From Alphaproteobacteria bacterium (GTDB lineage: Bacteria > Pseudomonadota > Alphaproteobacteria > Kiloniellales > DSM-21159): 54,407 nt of DNA. This document shows, piece after piece, positions 52,096-54,407 of the stretch. The stretch covers positions 1 to 54,407 of the forward strand of contig JAUILQ010000036.1 of NCBI GenBank assembly GCA_030433005.1. Direction: 5' to 3'. Each line of letters opens with the position of its first letter. The stretch's first letter is position 1. A program made the position numbers and the translations under genes. Under the pieces are notes generated by a model. It ran no database searches, was not told the origin of the DNA, and saw only the letters and a list, made by a program, of their open reading frames with translations.

Positions 52096-53772
52096 CTAGC
52101 CGATCGCGGCGGCCTCGGCCGAGGCCCGGCGCATCGACTCGGACATCTCGCCGGCGACGCCGCTCTGCTGCTCGATCGCCGCCGCCGAGGCGGTGACGTG
52201 CTCGCGCACCGCGTCGATCGACTCGCGGATCGAGCCGAGGCCGCCGACCACGTCCGCCGAAACGCTGCGCATCGCGTCGATCTCGCGGGCGATCTGCTCG
52301 GTCGCGGCCTTGGCCTGCCCGGCCAGCGACTTGACCTCGTTGGCGACGACCGCGAAACCCTTGCCGGCCTCGCCGGCGCGCGCCGACTCGATCGAGGCGT
52401 TGAGCGCCAGCAGATTGATCTTGGCGGTGATGCCGTCGATCGCCTCGACGATGCCGTTCATCGCCTTGGCCGCCTCGGCCAGGCGCTCCGTCGTCTGCCC
52501 GGTGTCGCTGACCCGCTCGAAGGCGCTCTCGGAGGCCGAGCGCGAGCGCGACATGGCCTCGGCGATCTCGCGCACCGAGACGTTCAGCTCCTCCGCGCCG
52601 GCGGCGACGCTCTCCATGGTCTTGCGGATCTGCTCGTTGCGCAGCCGCGCGATCACCTGCTCGGTCACCTCGCTGGCGAACTTGACGACCTTGAAGGGGC
52701 GGCCGCTGGCGTCGAGGATCGGGTTGTAGGTCGCCTGGATCCAGACCTCCTTGCCGCCGCGGCCGACCCGCCGGAACTCGCCGGCCTGGAAAGCGCCCTG
52801 CCGCAGGCTTTCCCAGAAAGTCCGATAGGCCTCGCCGTCGCGCTCGGCGGGCTCGACGAACATCGCGTGATGCTTGCCGCGGATCTCCTCCAGCCGGTAG
52901 CCGAGCACCGCCAGGAAGTTCTCGTTGGCGCTGATGATCGTGCCGTCGAGCTCGAACTCGATGACCGCCTGGGACTTGTCGATGGCCGCCAGCTGGCCGG
53001 CCATCTCGGCCTGGCGCAGCTTCTCGCGCGTCACGTCGCTGGCGAACTTGACGACCTTGTAGGGCCGGCCCGAAGGATCGAGGATCGGGTTGTAGGTCGC
53101 CTGGATCCAGACCTCGCACCCGCCGCGGCCGAGCCGCTTGAACTCGCCCGCCTTGAACTCGCCGCGCCGCAGGCCCTCCCAGAAGGCGCGGTACTCGGCG
53201 CTCTCGCGCTCCGCCGGCTCGACGAACATCGCGTGGTGCTTGCCGCGGATCTCCTCCAGCCGGTAGCCGAGCGCGGCCAGGAAGTTCTCGTTGGCGTCGA
53301 GGATCGTGCCGTCGGGCCGGAACTCGATGACCGCCTGGGACCGGCGGATCGCCGACAGCTGGCCGTCGGCGTCGGCGGCGCGCAGCTTCGCGGCGGTGAC
53401 GTCGCTGGCCAGCTTGACCACCTTGACCGGCCGGCCCCGGCGGTCGAAGACCGGGTTGTAGGAGGCCTGGATCCAGATCTCCCGACCCGCCTTGTCGTGG
53501 CGCAGGAACTCGCCGGACTGGTACTCGCCGCGGCGCAGCGTCGCCCAGAAGGCCTTGTAGGCCCCGCTGTCGCGCTCCTCCGGCGGCATGAACATCGAGT
53601 GGTGCCGGCCGACGATCTCGGAGAGGTCGTAGCCCATCGTGGCCAGGAAGTTCGCGTTGGCCGCCAGGATGGTCCCGTCCATGCCGAACTCGATCACGGC
53701 CTGCGACTTGTCGATCGCCGCCACGAGAGCGGTCAGCTCCTGCCGATCGGCAGGCCGGGCGAGACTGAGCAT
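52096..53772 (-). CDS. Soluble triple-PAS methyl-accepting chemotaxis protein, paralogue
   Basis: The protein is 558 aa from the ATG at 53772 behind GGGGGA. It has the same design as its neighbour: three PAS modules with a 122-residue period beginning near [24 protein letters not shown] and [12 protein letters not shown], each with a GxHHxMF segment. The MCP signalling domain has [22 protein letters not shown] and [20 protein letters not shown] 2 and 3 are more alike than PAS 1, suggesting recent duplication. A near-consensus CtrA box lies 95-110 bases upstream. Confidence 0.93.
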   Translation of the reverse strand: MLSLARPADRQELTALVAAIDKSQAVIEFGMDGTILAANANFLATMGYDLSEIVGRHHSMFMPPEERDSGAYKAFWATLRRGEYQSGEFLRHDKAGREIWIQASYNPVFDRRGRPVKVVKLASDVTAAKLRAADADGQLSAIRRSQAVIEFRPDGTILDANENFLAALGYRLEEIRGKHHAMFVEPAERESAEYRAFWEGLRRGEFKAGEFKRLGRGGCEVWIQATYNPILDPSGRPYKVVKFASDVTREKLRQAEMAGQLAAIDKSQAVIEFELDGTIISANENFLAVLGYRLEEIRGKHHAMFVEPAERDGEAYRTFWESLRQGAFQAGEFRRVGRGGKEVWIQATYNPILDASGRPFKVVKFASEVTEQVIARLRNEQIRKTMESVAAGAEELNVSVREIAEAMSRSRSASESAFERVSDTGQTTERLAEAAKAMNGIVEAIDGITAKINLLALNASIESARAGEAGKGFAVVANEVKSLAGQAKAATEQIAREIDAMRSVSADVVGGLGSIRESIDAVREHVTASAAAIEQQSGVAGEMSESMRRASAEAAAIG

Positions 53773-53866
53773 GGATCCCCCAGGAAAGCGTTGTCTCAGC
53801 CGCCGGCGTGCGCCTCGGCGGCCGGCCGGTTTGGTCCGGCATGAGGATCGAAACTATGATGGAAAA

Positions 53867-53882
53867 GTTAATTGCCGCTGAA
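53867..53882 (-). promoter_or_regulatory. Near-consensus CtrA-like box upstream of the second chemoreceptor
   Basis: On the minus strand it reads TTCA-GCGGCAA-TTAAC, one mismatch from TTAA-N7-TTAAC. It lies 95-110 bases upstream of the ATG at 53772, almost the same distance as the perfect box before the hybrid kinase. Confidence 0.45.
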
Positions 53883-53924
53883 CGTTCATAGGTCCACGGC
53901 TAATTCTACTCTGTTCGCACCAAG

Positions 53925-53940
53925 AGTCGACTAGTCGACT
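53925..53940. promoter_or_regulatory. Perfect 16-bp palindrome upstream of the chemoreceptor gene
   Basis: AGTCGACTAGTCGACT is its own reverse complement and also two direct copies of AGTCGACT. It lies 153-168 bases upstream of the ATG at 53772 and 109 bases downstream of the next receptor gene, within an AT-richer stretch. An operator is possible. Confidence 0.45.
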
Positions 53941-54008
53941 GGCCGAATCCAGTACTCTTGATTGCAATTCAAGGACAGCAATACTGCTACTTGTTCAAAT
54001 GACCGGCG

Positions 54009-54040
54009 CCGAGGGCGGCCCTTCGCTGGGCCGCCCTCGG
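54009..54040 (-). terminator. Strong hairpin downstream of the partial chemoreceptor gene
   Basis: Perfect 13-bp arms (54009-54021 and 54028-54040) enclose a six-base loop, beginning eight bases after the stop of the minus-strand receptor gene. The following transcript is not T-rich, so it may act as a 3' stabiliser or factor-assisted terminator. Confidence 0.5.
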
Positions 54041-54048
54041 ACGCGGGC

Positions 54049-54407
54049 TCAGGCCGCGCGGACGCTCGACAGGAAGTCGTCGATGACGCGGCTGAGGTTC
54101 TCGGACTGCTGCGACAGCTCGCTGGCCGCACCCAGCACCTGGGTCGCCGCCGAGCCGGCCTCGCCGGCCGCCTTCTCGACCGAGACGATGTTGCTGTTGA
54201 CGACCTCGGTCTGCTGCGCCGCCTCGGTCGCGCTGCGCCCGATCTCCCGGGTCGCCGCGTTCTGCTCCTCGACCGAGCTCGCCACCGTCGCCGCGATCTC
54301 GTTCATCGAGGCGATGCGCTCCAGGATCTGCTTGATCGCCTCGACCGTCGACTGCGTGCGGTCCTGCACCGAGCGGATCTGCTGGCTGATCTCGTCGGTC
54401 GCCTTGG
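54049..54407 (-). CDS. Methyl-accepting chemotaxis protein, C-terminal end only
   Basis: About 119 codons are visible, beginning outside the window. The sequence KATDEISQQIRSVQDRTQST continues into EAIKQILERIASMNEIAATV and ASSVEEQNAATREIGRSATEAAQQT, the C-terminal helix of the MCP signalling domain with methylation-type EEQN sites. It ends VIDDFLSSVRAA. No CheR-tethering pentapeptide is present. The ligand domain is not in the window. Confidence 0.9.
   Translation of the reverse strand, partial: KATDEISQQIRSVQDRTQSTVEAIKQILERIASMNEIAATVASSVEEQNAATREIGRSATEAAQQTEVVNSNIVSVEKAAGEAGSAATQVLGAASELSQQSENLSRVIDDFLSSVRAA

Noticed and set aside
49877..53842. A 1,321-codon open frame on the minus strand across the chemoreceptor genes
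   Set aside because: It is in another frame of the same strand, is built of Arg/Gly/Pro-rich low-complexity sequence, and lacks domains. In GC-rich DNA with third-position G/C, long off-frame reading frames are expected.
1..54407. CRISPR array, rRNA, tRNA or insertion sequence
   Set aside because: No regularly spaced identical repeats with unique spacers, no transposase reading frame, and no tRNA-like cloverleaf or rRNA sequence was seen.

Overview
The window is about 54 kb of very GC-rich DNA with dense, mostly short operons. It looks like the chromosome of an alphaproteobacterium of the Rhodospirillales type. That placement rests on HWE-family sensor kinases, soluble PAS chemoreceptors, CtrA-like TTAA-N7-TTAAC boxes and a form I aerobic CO dehydrogenase cluster; no rRNA or other phylogenetic marker is present, so it is inference. 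No tRNA, rRNA, insertion sequence or CRISPR array was seen.

Layout. 1-3906 (minus) is the edge of a tailed-phage morphogenesis module: large terminase, two small proteins sharing a C-terminal tail, and a portal cut by the window edge. 4055-5272 holds a VOC protein and a DJ-1/PfpI protein. 5329-10254 is a signalling block: an active hybrid kinase (HisKA-HATPase-REC-Hpt), a paralogue whose phospho-accepting His is Gln, and a divergent single-domain response regulator. A perfect CtrA box lies before the active kinase.

10344-19441 (minus) is a CO-oxidation cluster in the order coxC (MHYT-LytTR regulator), an Asp/Glu-racemase-like gene, coxM, coxS, coxL (with the form I AYRCSFR motif), coxD, coxE, and an XdhC/coxF-like gene. 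Three GCACGAA repeats with an exact 20-bp period precede coxM, and a large three-helix hairpin separates coxL from coxD.

19632-30724 is an accessory stretch: secreted intradiol dioxygenase, an orphan GSU2403-like nucleotidyltransferase preceded by a perfect 11-bp inverted repeat, an ECF41 sigma/carboxymuconolactone decarboxylase pair with a matching promoter, a luciferase-like oxidoreductase, a Tat-exported aldo/keto reductase, MaiA, ChrA with no ordinary start codon, a PQQ-type dehydrogenase lipoprotein, and an alcohol dehydrogenase lacking its structural-zinc cysteines. 30793-32842 is a response regulator/HWE kinase pair. 33084-42823 holds mainly housekeeping and small metabolic genes, including a PQQ-type dehydrogenase with its cytochrome c and a translationally coupled lrp-murI pair.

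42977-47937 (minus) is a second molybdenum hydroxylase operon of the PaoABC type (MOSC protein, 2Fe-2S subunit, FAD/4Fe-4S subunit, Mo subunit) closed by a strong terminator. 48081-50256 carries small genes and an epimerase. 50284-54407 (minus) is a chemoreceptor array: two soluble receptors with three PAS modules each and the C-terminus of a third. Four short minisatellites are scattered between genes; two of them include the stop codon of the adjacent gene.
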